64,000 nucleotides of DNA from positions 23,526 through 87,525 of the forward strand of contig JACNKN010000035.1 of NCBI GenBank assembly GCA_014382015.1, given 5' to 3'. The first letter of the stretch is position 1. Each line of letters starts with the position of its first letter. The translations under genes and the position numbers were made by a program. The notes below the pieces were generated by a model that was not told where the DNA came from, did no database searches, and saw nothing but the letters and a program-made list of their open reading frames with translations. Of the stretch, positions 34,574-43,250 are shown piece by piece. Source of the DNA: Fidelibacterota bacterium. Its GTDB lineage: Bacteria > Fidelibacterota > Marinisomatia > Marinisomatales > TCS55.

Positions 34574-35825
34574 AATAATCGCAATATTCACCATGTTGTC
34601 CATCACATTTGGACAGAGGATTGACTCAACACTCTTTGCTAATCTTGAAGCAAAAGGGGAGTGGAAAAGCTATTATCGATTAAACGAATCAATGGGCTAT
34701 GATTTTATCTCTAAATCCGCATCCATAGATTCCATTGTTTTTCATGGGGATGAATCTATTGAGACAGGGGTATTGCGCCGCTTATTTGACCCTTTGTTGG
34801 GGAGATTAAACCAAAATCAGGCTATGGGTCAGTTCGAGGCCATTCGAAGCGCCTATCTGTTTATGAATAACCAAACGAATATATCATTTGCCCAATTTGG
34901 AGAAAAACAAATTGCGGTCGTGGTGGACTTCCATCCTCAATTCAAAAGTGAAATAAGTGGCATCATTGGCGCCAGCAAGGGAAGTGATGGAAAATGGATC
35001 ACCACTGGCGAATTTGATATCCATTTAGAAAATTCGCGTAAACGGGGGACAGCTTTGGATGTAGAATGGCGGCAACCTAATGCAAAATCTCGGTACCTTA
35101 ATTTTGCGTATGAAACGCCTTTTATGTTTAGTCTTCCATTGGGAGCTCGAATTGGCTTTGACCAGGATTTTGTGGAAAAATCATATGTGTCCGAATCATC
35201 TATGGGAGCCGTTACAGGATTGTGGCCAATGGGCATTTGGATGTTTGGGGGCAAAAAGGAATCCAGCCTCGATTTAATATTGGATGAAACTTATCAGACA
35301 GAATCAATCTTGATGGGCTTCTCGGCTGATCGCCGAAATAATCGCTGGATTCCCTCTCGGGGAAATCACTGGGAAAGTATGATTAATTTAGGCCGATGGT
35401 CTGATCGTGAAGGTGCAGAAAAATCAGTGGAATTAGAGGTGGAATTCGGACAGTATAAAACCTGGAAAGAATCCACCCTGTATTTTTCTATGTGGGGCCA
35501 TGGCAATTGGGTGGACGGACGACAATTGCCCTATTCGAAACAGGTCAAATTTGGAGGTGCCGGTTCGTTGCGGGGGTACCATGAAAACCAATTCAATACA
35601 GATTGGGTCATTGTACAATCATCAGAATGGATATTTGGCGATATGAATCGGTCACAACTATTTTTATTTACAGACATTCCATTTGCTGATAGCCTTAATA
35701 TCCAGCCTGGATATGGTATTGGTTTCCGTCAATATAACGGTAAAATTATGATTAACATTGCTGCGGGATTCTCCGGCACATTATCAAACGCCAAAATTCA
35801 TTTAAAATTCAGTTCAAACTTATAA
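34560..35825 (+). CDS. Omp85-superfamily outer-membrane protein
   Basis: A 421-residue product (start GTG 34560, seven bases after ggggagaag; ATG 34515 would extend it into the upstream gene). It has a signal peptide KIIAIFTMLSITFGQ, a POTRA-like N-terminal section (SIVFHGDESIETGVLRRLFDPLLGRLN) and a beta-barrel. The late motif VKFGGAGSLRGYHENQF is the conserved RGY-containing loop of BamA/TamA/FhaC-type proteins, and the end IHLKFSSNL is a terminal strand. With only one POTRA-like region, it is closer to a two-partner or TamA-like member than to BamA. It may act with the large outer-membrane protein before it. Confidence 0.72.
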   Translation: MPTFKIIAIFTMLSITFGQRIDSTLFANLEAKGEWKSYYRLNESMGYDFISKSASIDSIVFHGDESIETGVLRRLFDPLLGRLNQNQAMGQFEAIRSAYLFMNNQTNISFAQFGEKQIAVVVDFHPQFKSEISGIIGASKGSDGKWITTGEFDIHLENSRKRGTALDVEWRQPNAKSRYLNFAYETPFMFSLPLGARIGFDQDFVEKSYVSESSMGAVTGLWPMGIWMFGGKKESSLDLILDETYQTESILMGFSADRRNNRWIPSRGNHWESMINLGRWSDREGAEKSVELEVEFGQYKTWKESTLYFSMWGHGNWVDGRQLPYSKQVKFGGAGSLRGYHENQFNTDWVIVQSSEWIFGDMNRSQLFLFTDIPFADSLNIQPGYGIGFRQYNGKIMINIAAGFSGTLSNAKIHLKFSSNL

Positions 35826-35904
35826 AATAAAATAACACTATGAAAAACACCAAACAGCATAATCATTTATCTAAAATTTATGATTTCGTAGGGAAACTTT
35901 AACA

Positions 35905-37992
35905 ATGCGAAAAAAACTACTTAACATATTTAACAAATCACCTGAAAAACTTTTCAGACAAAAAGATATTATTCATCGAATGAAAGTGAAACAGCACGAA
36001 ATAGGTGCAGTTAAAATATTACTCAATGAATTGGTCAAGTCCGGAGAAATTGCTCGGATAAAAGGGAATCGATATACACTCCCTCGAGAGCGGAATCAAT
36101 TTGAAGGTCGCCTCACCGTGACCCAAAAGGGATTTGGTTTTGTCATTACTGATGACGATTCCGAAGATATTTTCATTGGTCGTCGTTCCATGGCTGATGC
36201 CATTCATGGGGATCAAGTTTGTGTAAAATTGCAAGGACGTCCAAGTCCCCAGGGATTGAAAGGCCGGATCCAAAAAGTTTTAGAGCGTGGTTCAAACTCT
36301 TTTATCGGTGTCACCTATAAATATACGGGCAAATTATTTATGTCCATTTCTCCTGTGAATCCGGGTAGAGGTATTCGGCTCATCAAAGCCAAAAAGGATT
36401 TGGGTGAAGGGCAGATTGTCAAAGCTCGGGTCAAAGATTGGGGTAGCCCTACAGGACCCATTATTGCAGAATTGGAAACTGTTATTGGGAATGCAGAAGA
36501 CCCGGTTAACGATATGAAAATGATTCTGAATAAATATGATTATCTGCAAGAATTTCCACAAAAAGTGATGAATGAAGTGAAAAATTTCAGTCAAAAGTCG
36601 ATTGACAAAGAAATCCCAAATCGGCGGGACTTACGTAAGTGGACATCTTTCACCATTGATCCTGTGGATGCAAAAGATTTTGACGATGCTATTTCAATTA
36701 AACGAAATCGGAATGGATATGATTTGGGTGTCCATATTGCGGACGTGAGTCATTTTGTTGAACAAAACACATTTATTGATGGAGAGGCCATCCAGCGGAG
36801 TACATCTGTTTATTTCACAGAGGGTGTGGTTCATATGTTGCCGGAAGCATTATCTGCCAATCTCTGTTCACTCAAGCCGAATGTAGATCGGTTGGCCGTA
36901 TCCGCCATCATGAAAATGGATAAAGATTTTAATATAACTGAAACGGAAATATTGCCCACGGTTATCAATAGCAAAGCACGGTTCACATATCAAGATGTCC
37001 AGGATATTGTTGAGGGGAAGAATCACAAGTTTAAGGATGATATCCTCATTTTGAAGCGATTGGCCAAAAGATTATTCAAAAATCGTTCTGATGCGGGAAG
37101 TATAGATTTTGATATTCCAGAACCCATTTTTGAAATGGGCGACAAAGGAATTCCACATGAAATTCGCCCCAGCGAAAGGATGGAATCCCATCGAATTGTG
37201 GAAGAATGTATGTTGTTAGCGAATCGGGTGGTGGCAGCAGAGATGCCCAAAAAGCTGCCGAAAAAATATCCATTTGTATATCGCGTCCATGCGGACCCAG
37301 ATCAAAAGGATGTGGTTCGATTCACAGATCTTCTCAAAATTCTTAGATTAGGTATTCAAATACCCAAAGGAGAACTTGCTCCAAATGATATTAAAAATGT
37401 TCTGAAACATGTAGAAGATTCACCCTATCGCTCTCTCATCGAAAATGTAGCATTACGCACCATGAGCAAGGCAGAATATTCCATGAAAAACCAAGGTCAC
37501 TTTGGTCTTGCATTTGAGCATTATACCCATTTCACTTCTCCCATCCGTCGATATCCTGACCTTATGGTTCACCGCATGATTAAAATGGTGTGTAATCAAT
37601 CCATCCAGCAGCAGGGAGAGTGGAAAGAACGCATGCTAAAATCAATTCAGATTTCGAATGAGGTGGAACTGAAAGCATTGTCTGCAGAACGGGAATATAT
37701 TAAACTGAAACAATTGCGTTGGCTCAATGAACGAATTGGGGAAACATTTGAAGGGCGAATATCTGGTGTGGTTAACTTTGGGATTTTTGTAGAATTGCAA
37801 TCCTCTTTGGCCGAAGGGTTAATCCATATTGATACCATGGAAGATGACGATTATACTTATGATGAAGATAGATATTGCCTTCGGGGACGGAAAACCAGAC
37901 ATGAATATCGTATGGGTGATAAGGTTAAACTCAAGGTTATAGCCGTCCTTTTTGAGAAACAACGGGCTAATTTCGCACTTGAAAACCAATAG
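35905..37992 (+). CDS. rnr: Ribonuclease R
   Basis: The 695-residue exoribonuclease degrades RNA 3' to 5' and can read through structure. The order is an N-terminal wHTH (LLNIFNKSPEKLFRQKDIIHRM), cold-shock domains (KGFGFVITDDDSEDIFIG), the RNB core starting TSFTIDPVDAKDFDDAISI with the Asp cluster that binds metal, HFTSPIRRYPDLMVHRMI, and an S1 domain (GETFEGRISGVVNFGIFVEL). It lacks the long basic tail of the E. coli enzyme. A clear start follows a 79-base gap, and the next gene starts nine bases after its stop. Confidence 0.95.
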   Translation: MRKKLLNIFNKSPEKLFRQKDIIHRMKVKQHEIGAVKILLNELVKSGEIARIKGNRYTLPRERNQFEGRLTVTQKGFGFVITDDDSEDIFIGRRSMADAIHGDQVCVKLQGRPSPQGLKGRIQKVLERGSNSFIGVTYKYTGKLFMSISPVNPGRGIRLIKAKKDLGEGQIVKARVKDWGSPTGPIIAELETVIGNAEDPVNDMKMILNKYDYLQEFPQKVMNEVKNFSQKSIDKEIPNRRDLRKWTSFTIDPVDAKDFDDAISIKRNRNGYDLGVHIADVSHFVEQNTFIDGEAIQRSTSVYFTEGVVHMLPEALSANLCSLKPNVDRLAVSAIMKMDKDFNITETEILPTVINSKARFTYQDVQDIVEGKNHKFKDDILILKRLAKRLFKNRSDAGSIDFDIPEPIFEMGDKGIPHEIRPSERMESHRIVEECMLLANRVVAAEMPKKLPKKYPFVYRVHADPDQKDVVRFTDLLKILRLGIQIPKGELAPNDIKNVLKHVEDSPYRSLIENVALRTMSKAEYSMKNQGHFGLAFEHYTHFTSPIRRYPDLMVHRMIKMVCNQSIQQQGEWKERMLKSIQISNEVELKALSAEREYIKLKQLRWLNERIGETFEGRISGVVNFGIFVELQSSLAEGLIHIDTMEDDDYTYDEDRYCLRGRKTRHEYRMGDKVKLKVIAVLFEKQRANFALENQ

Positions 37993-38001
37993 GAATTTAT
38001 C

Positions 38002-39006
38002 ATGAAACAGTTTGGGATTTTTTTATCACTATTATTTTTATGGAACGGTTGCGATTTAGGCAAACCCCGGGCCATGGGGGCAGATAATGAATTGGTGGTG
38101 GTGGCTTCTTTGGGGGATAGGGATAAGATTCAAAAAGTCCTCACCACTATTTTTAACGATACATTATACACACCCCAGCCCGAGCCATATTACCGAACCG
38201 TTTGGGTGGACCCGGAAAATTTCAATGATGTGAATAACCATGTGAATGTGATTGTGGCAGCCCTAGGAGATCATCCTCGGAATTTGGGTGCGAAATTGGT
38301 CAAGCAAATTTTATCACCCTCTCAATACGCCTCCTCCATGAAGGGAGATAATCAGCTCATATTTGCTCAGGATATTTATGCCCGAAACCAAAACTACCTC
38401 ATTATAAATGGGCCTACTTTAGACAAAATTATTGAACGGGCAGAAGATCAAGGGCCGTGGCTTAAGAAACAATATGATGAATTATTTTTCAAACGGCAAA
38501 GTAAACATTTATTTGAGGGATCCACCCTGCAAAAAGACCTCTCAAAAGAACTGGCGGATAAATATGGATGGACCATGAAAATCCCTTGGGGATATACGGT
38601 GATTGCAGACAGTGCGGAACAGAATTTCTTTTGGATGGGACGGGATATGCCATACCGATGGCTGGCGGTGAAGTGGGCCCATGGATTGGTCTTTCAAGAC
38701 AGCGCATCTGTCCATGATTATGTGAAAGATATTCCAATCGAGAATTTTGGCCATATTCAATATTCCGATTATCTATTTAACATTGAGCCCAGCGTATTTA
38801 ATAATACAGGCGCATGGAAAATTACGGGTCTATGGGAAAGTATTAAGGAAGCGCAAGGCGGTCCATTTATTTCTTATTTATTTTACGATGAGGGAAGTGA
38901 TCGAACTTATTTTATCCATTTAATGGTGTTTCATCCCGGTCGTGATAAATATATGCTCCTGAGACAGGTGGATATTGTGGCTCATTCTTTTAAAGTTGTG
39001 CAATAA
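38002..39006 (+). CDS. DUF4837 lipoprotein
   Basis: A 334-residue lipoprotein with signal MKQFGIFLSLLFLWNGC (lipid Cys at residue 17). The mature part matches the DUF4837 pattern: ELVVVASLGDRDKIQKVLTTIFNDTLYTPQPEPYYRT, later VIADSAEQNFFWMGRD and SRTYFIHLMVFHPGRDKYMLLRQVDIVA-type end (DRTYFIHLMVFHPG). The family is widespread in Bacteroidota and relatives and has no known function. It follows rnr closely, so it is probably co-transcribed. Confidence 0.88.
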   Translation: MKQFGIFLSLLFLWNGCDLGKPRAMGADNELVVVASLGDRDKIQKVLTTIFNDTLYTPQPEPYYRTVWVDPENFNDVNNHVNVIVAALGDHPRNLGAKLVKQILSPSQYASSMKGDNQLIFAQDIYARNQNYLIINGPTLDKIIERAEDQGPWLKKQYDELFFKRQSKHLFEGSTLQKDLSKELADKYGWTMKIPWGYTVIADSAEQNFFWMGRDMPYRWLAVKWAHGLVFQDSASVHDYVKDIPIENFGHIQYSDYLFNIEPSVFNNTGAWKITGLWESIKEAQGGPFISYLFYDEGSDRTYFIHLMVFHPGRDKYMLLRQVDIVAHSFKVVQ

Positions 39007-39088
39007 TATTTCTAATGAAAATATTTAATTTACCCCTTTGCCTGCCAGCCCTTTTTTCAAGTCTGGCAAATCAGGAGTCGGCTGGTAC

Positions 39089-39153
39089 TTTCCCCTTGAC
39101 AGGGGAAAATGTTCGAGATTATTCCATTATTATCTCCCCTGTAACAGGGGAGA
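39089..39153. terminator. Two related hairpins after the DUF4837 gene
   Basis: First, tttcccc-ttgaca-ggggaaa (39089-39108, 7-bp stem). Second, tctcccctg-taa-caggggaga (39133-39153, 9-bp stem). A third, weaker pair tgccag/ctggca lies just upstream near 39051-39068. The repeated cccctgt-acagggg theme suggests related palindromic repeats; the second could terminate the rnr-DUF4837 transcript. The 217-base gap holds no gene that I can support. Confidence 0.5.
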
Positions 39154-39223
39154 ATAAAAGAGGGGTCATAAATGCCATCTAAATATCAGAAAATTAAACT
39201 GAAAACATGGAACACAATCTGAG

Positions 39224-40102
39224 ATGAAAAGAATTCTGATTACCGGTGCTTTTGGGCAATTGGGAGAGGCGTGCATTAAGCAACTTTCTCATCGATTTAA
39301 TATTTTAGCGGTGGACTTATTTGTACCAGATGATAGAAAAAGTGACCATACTTTGGCTTTGGATATCTCAGATCGGATCGCGGTGGCACAGGTAAAAAAT
39401 AAATTCCGACCGGATGTGATTCTCAATTTAGCTGCCATGACAAATGTGGATGGTTGTGAACGAAATCCAGAAGGGGCACAATCGGCGAATGTGGATGCTG
39501 TTCAATATTTAGCGGATGGGTTTAAAGGGCATTTTATTCAAATTTCTACAGATTATATATTTGACGGAAATAATGGACCTTACTCCGAAACAGATATTCC
39601 CAACCCAATTTCTGTCTATGGACAAACAAAATGGGAAGCGGATCAATATTTAGAATCGACGGAATGTATGGTCACAACCTTTCGCCCCAATGTTGTATAT
39701 GGTTATACAAAATACACCAAGGCCAGCTTTGTGAAATGGGTGGTGGATTCTCTGACAGCGAAAAAAACCATCAATATTGTCGATGATCAGTGGAATAACC
39801 CAACATGGACAGAAGAGTTAGCGAATGTTATTGAAAGAGGGATCGATAAAAAATTAAAAGGTGTTTTTCACTATGGGGGCGATCGGGTCATGAATCGGTT
39901 TGAATTTGCTCAAATTATTACTGACATATTTGAATTGGATTCTTCCCGCATCAACGCCATAAAAACAGCTGAATTAAATCAAGATGCACCGCGCCCCTTA
40001 AAGAGCGGAATGAAAACGGATAAAATTGAAAAGGCTCTTGGCATTCGTCCCAAAACTGTTGAAACTTGTTTGCAGGAAATTCGTAACCAATTGGCACCAT
40101 GA
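39224..40102 (+). CDS. dTDP-4-dehydrorhamnose reductase-like SDR
   Basis: A 292-residue extended short-chain dehydrogenase. The N-terminal Rossmann motif is ILITGAFGQLGEACIKQL, then DVILNLAAMTNVDGCERNPEGAQSANVDAV, the substrate-binding QISTDYIFDG and the catalytic Y-x3-K in VYGQTKWEAD. These features are the RmlD pattern, which reduces dTDP-4-keto-rhamnose to dTDP-rhamnose. No other rml genes are nearby, and related enzymes work on other sugars or on MAT2B-like roles, so the exact substrate is open. It overlaps the next gene by four bases (ATGA). Confidence 0.82.
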   Translation: MKRILITGAFGQLGEACIKQLSHRFNILAVDLFVPDDRKSDHTLALDISDRIAVAQVKNKFRPDVILNLAAMTNVDGCERNPEGAQSANVDAVQYLADGFKGHFIQISTDYIFDGNNGPYSETDIPNPISVYGQTKWEADQYLESTECMVTTFRPNVVYGYTKYTKASFVKWVVDSLTAKKTINIVDDQWNNPTWTEELANVIERGIDKKLKGVFHYGGDRVMNRFEFAQIITDIFELDSSRINAIKTAELNQDAPRPLKSGMKTDKIEKALGIRPKTVETCLQEIRNQLAP

Positions 40103-40815
40103 AGACACTCATCATTTCACCCACTTATAACGAGCAGAAGAATATTGCTGCTTTGATTGAACATGTATTCACCATCAATTCTGAATACCATTTGCTCATT
40201 GTAGATGATAGTTCTCCCGATGGGACCGGGGATATTGTTCGTGATTTACAGAAAAAATATCCAAATTTGAATCTGGAGGTTCGGGCGAAAAAAGACGGCC
40301 TCGGTCGTGCCTATATTCATGGTTTTCACTGGGCTTTAAACCGGGACTATGATATTATCGCCCAAATGGATGCAGATATGAGCCATGATCCCATGGAAAT
40401 CCCTGCAATGATAGCCTATTTAAACAAACACGACCTTGTAATCGGTAGCCGATATATTCATGGCGTGAGTGTGGTAAATTGGCCCATTCGACGGTTGGTT
40501 ATGAGTTATGGGGCGAACCTCTATTCTCGAATTGCCACGGGGATGCCGATCAAAGATGCTACGGGTGGATACAAAGTCTGGTCCAGGAAAGTATTAGAGT
40601 CTATCAATCTGGATGACGTTAAATCATCAGGATATTCCTTTCAGATAGAAATGAATTTCCGCGCATGGATAAAAGGGTTTAGCTTGAAAGAACATCCCAT
40701 TATTTTTATAGACCGTACCATTGGCGAATCAAAAATGAGCCGTTCCATTATGTTTGAAGCGGTCTGGGTGGTTTGGCGTCTTCGTATTTGGAGAATCTTT
40801 GGTTGGAATAAATAA
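40099..40815 (+). CDS. Polyprenol-phosphate glycosyltransferase (DPM1-like, GT2)
   Basis: The 238-residue cytoplasmic GT2 enzyme has the Dpm1 pattern: TLIISPTYNEQKNIAALIEHVF, LIVDDSSPDGTGDIVRDLQ, the DXD-like QMDADMSHDPMEIP and IGSRYIHGVSVVNWPIRRLVMSYGANLYSR. It lacks the C-terminal membrane helices of larger versions. It would transfer mannose or another sugar from a nucleotide sugar to a polyprenyl phosphate for later use in the envelope. The ATGA overlap with the upstream SDR gene suggests a shared transcript for sugar metabolism. Confidence 0.88.
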   Translation: MKTLIISPTYNEQKNIAALIEHVFTINSEYHLLIVDDSSPDGTGDIVRDLQKKYPNLNLEVRAKKDGLGRAYIHGFHWALNRDYDIIAQMDADMSHDPMEIPAMIAYLNKHDLVIGSRYIHGVSVVNWPIRRLVMSYGANLYSRIATGMPIKDATGGYKVWSRKVLESINLDDVKSSGYSFQIEMNFRAWIKGFSLKEHPIIFIDRTIGESKMSRSIMFEAVWVVWRLRIWRIFGWNK

Positions 40816-41678
40816 TGATAAAACGAATTCATTTATTTAGATCGATACTAAATTACACTTTAATATTTACATTTACGGTGGTTGGACTTTTATTTTATGG
40901 TTGTGAAAAGGTAAAAGATGATGGCAATGGCGGCGGTTCCGGAGAATTTCCAAAACAGGTAACAGTCTTTGGCGTAAAGGTTTTAGGCTCAGAAAAGATT
41001 TCCGAATCAAAAGTGCTTCATGCTGCTAAAATTCTGGCACAATATTTAGATAATGATGAAGATGGAAACGTGGATAATCCTATTGTAACAGAAAAGTTAG
41101 TATCTGTTGGAGCCACAATTGTCATGTTTGAAAATGAATCTGATGCTGATAATTCCAATTATAATATGCCGGCGCACGACCATATTCAAGATTTATATGG
41201 TGAGGAAACAATCCCTTCCTTCAACAAGAATGGAATTAACAATCGATTTGATGCATCCTTGGAGGAAGTTCTCCATTTGGTTACACACGAGGGTTTTTCC
41301 GTTATCTATCCCCATGCGCTAGGGGAGAAAAAAGGATCTGATTTAGCCAATGCGATGGATGCGGCCAGGGGCGGCTATTTTGAAAATATTCCTTCCAACT
41401 ATCCAGACGGGGCATGGTATACCTACCAGGATGAGTCTTGCGAATACGACTGCATGGTTACAGAATATTTTTACTGGTCTCTCACAACTTTTTTGGGTGC
41501 CCAGAGTTATTCCGGACGGAAGGTAGAAATTCAGCATGAATGGAAATATAACATACCGGAATTACTCAAAGCGAATGACCCAACTGTTTATGAGATTATG
41601 AGAAAGCGCCCTGAATTAAACCTTCCCAGGGTTTTACCCGATGCCATTTACAATGGGTTTGAAATTAATCTTGATTGA
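40815..41678 (+). CDS. Lipoprotein with EF-hand-like loop, unknown function
   Basis: The 287-residue product has a lipoprotein signal ending LLFYGC (Cys30), a Gly/Asp-rich linker, and a calcium-binding-like loop at 79-88 (DNDEDGNVDN, D-x-D-x-D-G). Later blocks are LEEVLHLVTHEGFSVIYPHA, with an H-E pair like a short metalloprotease motif but not the full HExxH, and YQDESCEYDCMVTEYFYWSLTTFLGAQ. I do not recognise the family. It abuts the glycosyltransferase gene (one-base overlap). A surface-exposed calcium-binding lipoprotein is a plausible but unproved reading. Confidence 0.65.
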   Translation: MIKRIHLFRSILNYTLIFTFTVVGLLFYGCEKVKDDGNGGGSGEFPKQVTVFGVKVLGSEKISESKVLHAAKILAQYLDNDEDGNVDNPIVTEKLVSVGATIVMFENESDADNSNYNMPAHDHIQDLYGEETIPSFNKNGINNRFDASLEEVLHLVTHEGFSVIYPHALGEKKGSDLANAMDAARGGYFENIPSNYPDGAWYTYQDESCEYDCMVTEYFYWSLTTFLGAQSYSGRKVEIQHEWKYNIPELLKANDPTVYEIMRKRPELNLPRVLPDAIYNGFEINLD

Positions 41679-41770
41679 TCACCAATAATCAATAATTAGG
41701 CAAAGGTAGTTTGCCATTCATAATTTCAAATCAAGGATGTTTCTTTCTTACAATAGAAGTACGAACAAAC

Positions 41771-41791
41771 AATTGATCAAATCGATCAATT
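41771..41791. promoter_or_regulatory. Perfect inverted repeat upstream of accA
   Basis: aattgatc (41771-41778) and gatcaatt (41784-41791) are perfect complements with a 5-base spacer, 37 bases before the accA start. ttgatc in the left arm sits 17 bases before tttata (41796-41801), so the repeat may overlap a promoter and act as an operator. This rests on sequence shape only. Confidence 0.4.
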
Positions 41792-41827
41792 ATCGTTTAT
41801 AAATTCCCACCCTAACTTTAAAACATA

Positions 41828-42781
41828 ATGGCAAATTATTACTTAGAATTTGAAAAGCCTATTGAAGCAATTGACCAAAAAATATTGGTCCTTGAAGCAG
41901 ATACCAGTTCTGTAGATCATTCCACAGAATTAGCCAACCTTTCAACCAAGCGTGATTCATCTTTAAAAAAGATATTTTCAGGTTTGTCCAGATGGCAGCG
42001 TGTCCAATTAGCCCGACATCCCCAACGACCATTCACCCTGGATTATATCCAGGCGATGGCGCCGGATTTTATTGAACTCCATGGAGACAGATACTACGGG
42101 GATGATGAAGCTGTCATCTGTGGCTTGGGCACTATTGATAATATAAAAGTTGCATTCATTGGGCAGCAAAAAGGTCGGAATACAAAAGAAAACCTCTTCA
42201 GAAATTTTGGCATGATGCGGCCAGAAGGGTATCGAAAAGCACTCCGAATCATGAAATTAGCGGAAAAATTTAATTTACCCGTTATTTCACTTATTGATAC
42301 ACCGGGTGCATATCCTGGGATTGGTGCAGAAGAGCGGGGTCAGGGAGAAGCGATTGCGAAAAATTTATGGGAAATGTCTAAATTAAAAATTCCGATCATT
42401 TCTATCGTGATTGGTGAAGGGGCCAGTGGCGGCGCATTGGGCATTGGTGTTTGCGACAGAATGCTTATGTTGGAAAATACTTGGTATTCTGTCATTAGCC
42501 CGGAAGGCTGTGCATCCATTCTTTGGCATGATGCAACGAAAGCGCCCAATGCAGCCGATGCCATGAAAGTGATTCCGGATGATTTAATGAATATGGGTAT
42601 CTGTGATCGGATTATTGAAGAACCACTGGGTGGCGCTCATCGAAACTCGGTTGAAATGGCAGCTATCCTCAAAAATGTATTATTAGATGAAATTGCCCAA
42701 TTAAAAGAAATTGATCCAGATACATTTTTAGAACGGCGTATAGATCGCTATGATAAAATGGGTGTTTATACTGAATCCTGA
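41828..42781 (+). CDS. accA: Acetyl-CoA carboxylase carboxyltransferase subunit alpha
   Basis: AccA with AccD transfers the carboxyl group from biotin to acetyl-CoA, making malonyl-CoA for fatty acid synthesis. The 317-residue protein shows LEFEKPIEAIDQKI at the start, WQRVQLARHPQRPFTLDYI, FIELHGDRYYGDDEAVICGLG, FGMMRPEGYRKALRIMKLAEKF and VISLIDTPGAYPGIGAEERGQGEAIA, with GEGASGGALGIGVCDRMLMLENTWYSVISPEGCA. All are standard AccA motifs. The stop is immediately followed by the next gene's start. Confidence 0.97.
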   Translation: MANYYLEFEKPIEAIDQKILVLEADTSSVDHSTELANLSTKRDSSLKKIFSGLSRWQRVQLARHPQRPFTLDYIQAMAPDFIELHGDRYYGDDEAVICGLGTIDNIKVAFIGQQKGRNTKENLFRNFGMMRPEGYRKALRIMKLAEKFNLPVISLIDTPGAYPGIGAEERGQGEAIAKNLWEMSKLKIPIISIVIGEGASGGALGIGVCDRMLMLENTWYSVISPEGCASILWHDATKAPNAADAMKVIPDDLMNMGICDRIIEEPLGGAHRNSVEMAAILKNVLLDEIAQLKEIDPDTFLERRIDRYDKMGVYTES

Positions 42782-43188
42782 TGGTCACATTCGACTATCA
42801 TACCAAAATATATTATAAGGACATTGATCAAATGGGTGTGGTTTATTATGCCCGTTATTTAGAATATTTCGAACAAGCGAGAACCGAGCTGTTGAATGAT
42901 ATGGGTCTGATTGTCACTAAAATAGAAGATGCAGGGTACTATATGCCTGTGGTGAAGGCCACTGCAAATTATAATGAAGGTGCCCGTTTTGAAGATGAAA
43001 TAATTGTTCGGACCCGAATAAAAGAATTACCCAAGGCAAGAATGACTATAGAATATGAAGTTTACAGAAAAAAAGATAATCAGTTATTGGTGACTGGCCA
43101 AACCATTCATGGTTTTATCAATAAAAAGGATGGCAAACCAAAACGCGCCCCAAAATTTCTAATCGAAAAATTAAATCAACAGATATAA
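42781..43188 (+). CDS. Acyl-CoA thioesterase (YbgC-like hot-dog fold)
   Basis: A 135-residue hot-dog protein with the YbgC/FadM signature YYKDIDQMGVVYYARYLEYFEQARTELL, where the D-x-x-G-V-V-Y region holds the active-site Asp. PVVKATANYNEGARFEDEIIVRTRI and QLLVTGQTIHGFINKKDGKPKR are also typical. Such enzymes hydrolyse short acyl-CoA thioesters. It starts on the last base of the accA stop, so both are probably made from one mRNA. The substrate is not known. Confidence 0.9.
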   Translation: MVTFDYHTKIYYKDIDQMGVVYYARYLEYFEQARTELLNDMGLIVTKIEDAGYYMPVVKATANYNEGARFEDEIIVRTRIKELPKARMTIEYEVYRKKDNQLLVTGQTIHGFINKKDGKPKRAPKFLIEKLNQQI

Positions 43189-43250
43189 AACTAATTATTT
43201 AGTTCTTTTCAAACTTAATCCAAAATTTTAAAACTTATTAAATATTCCAC

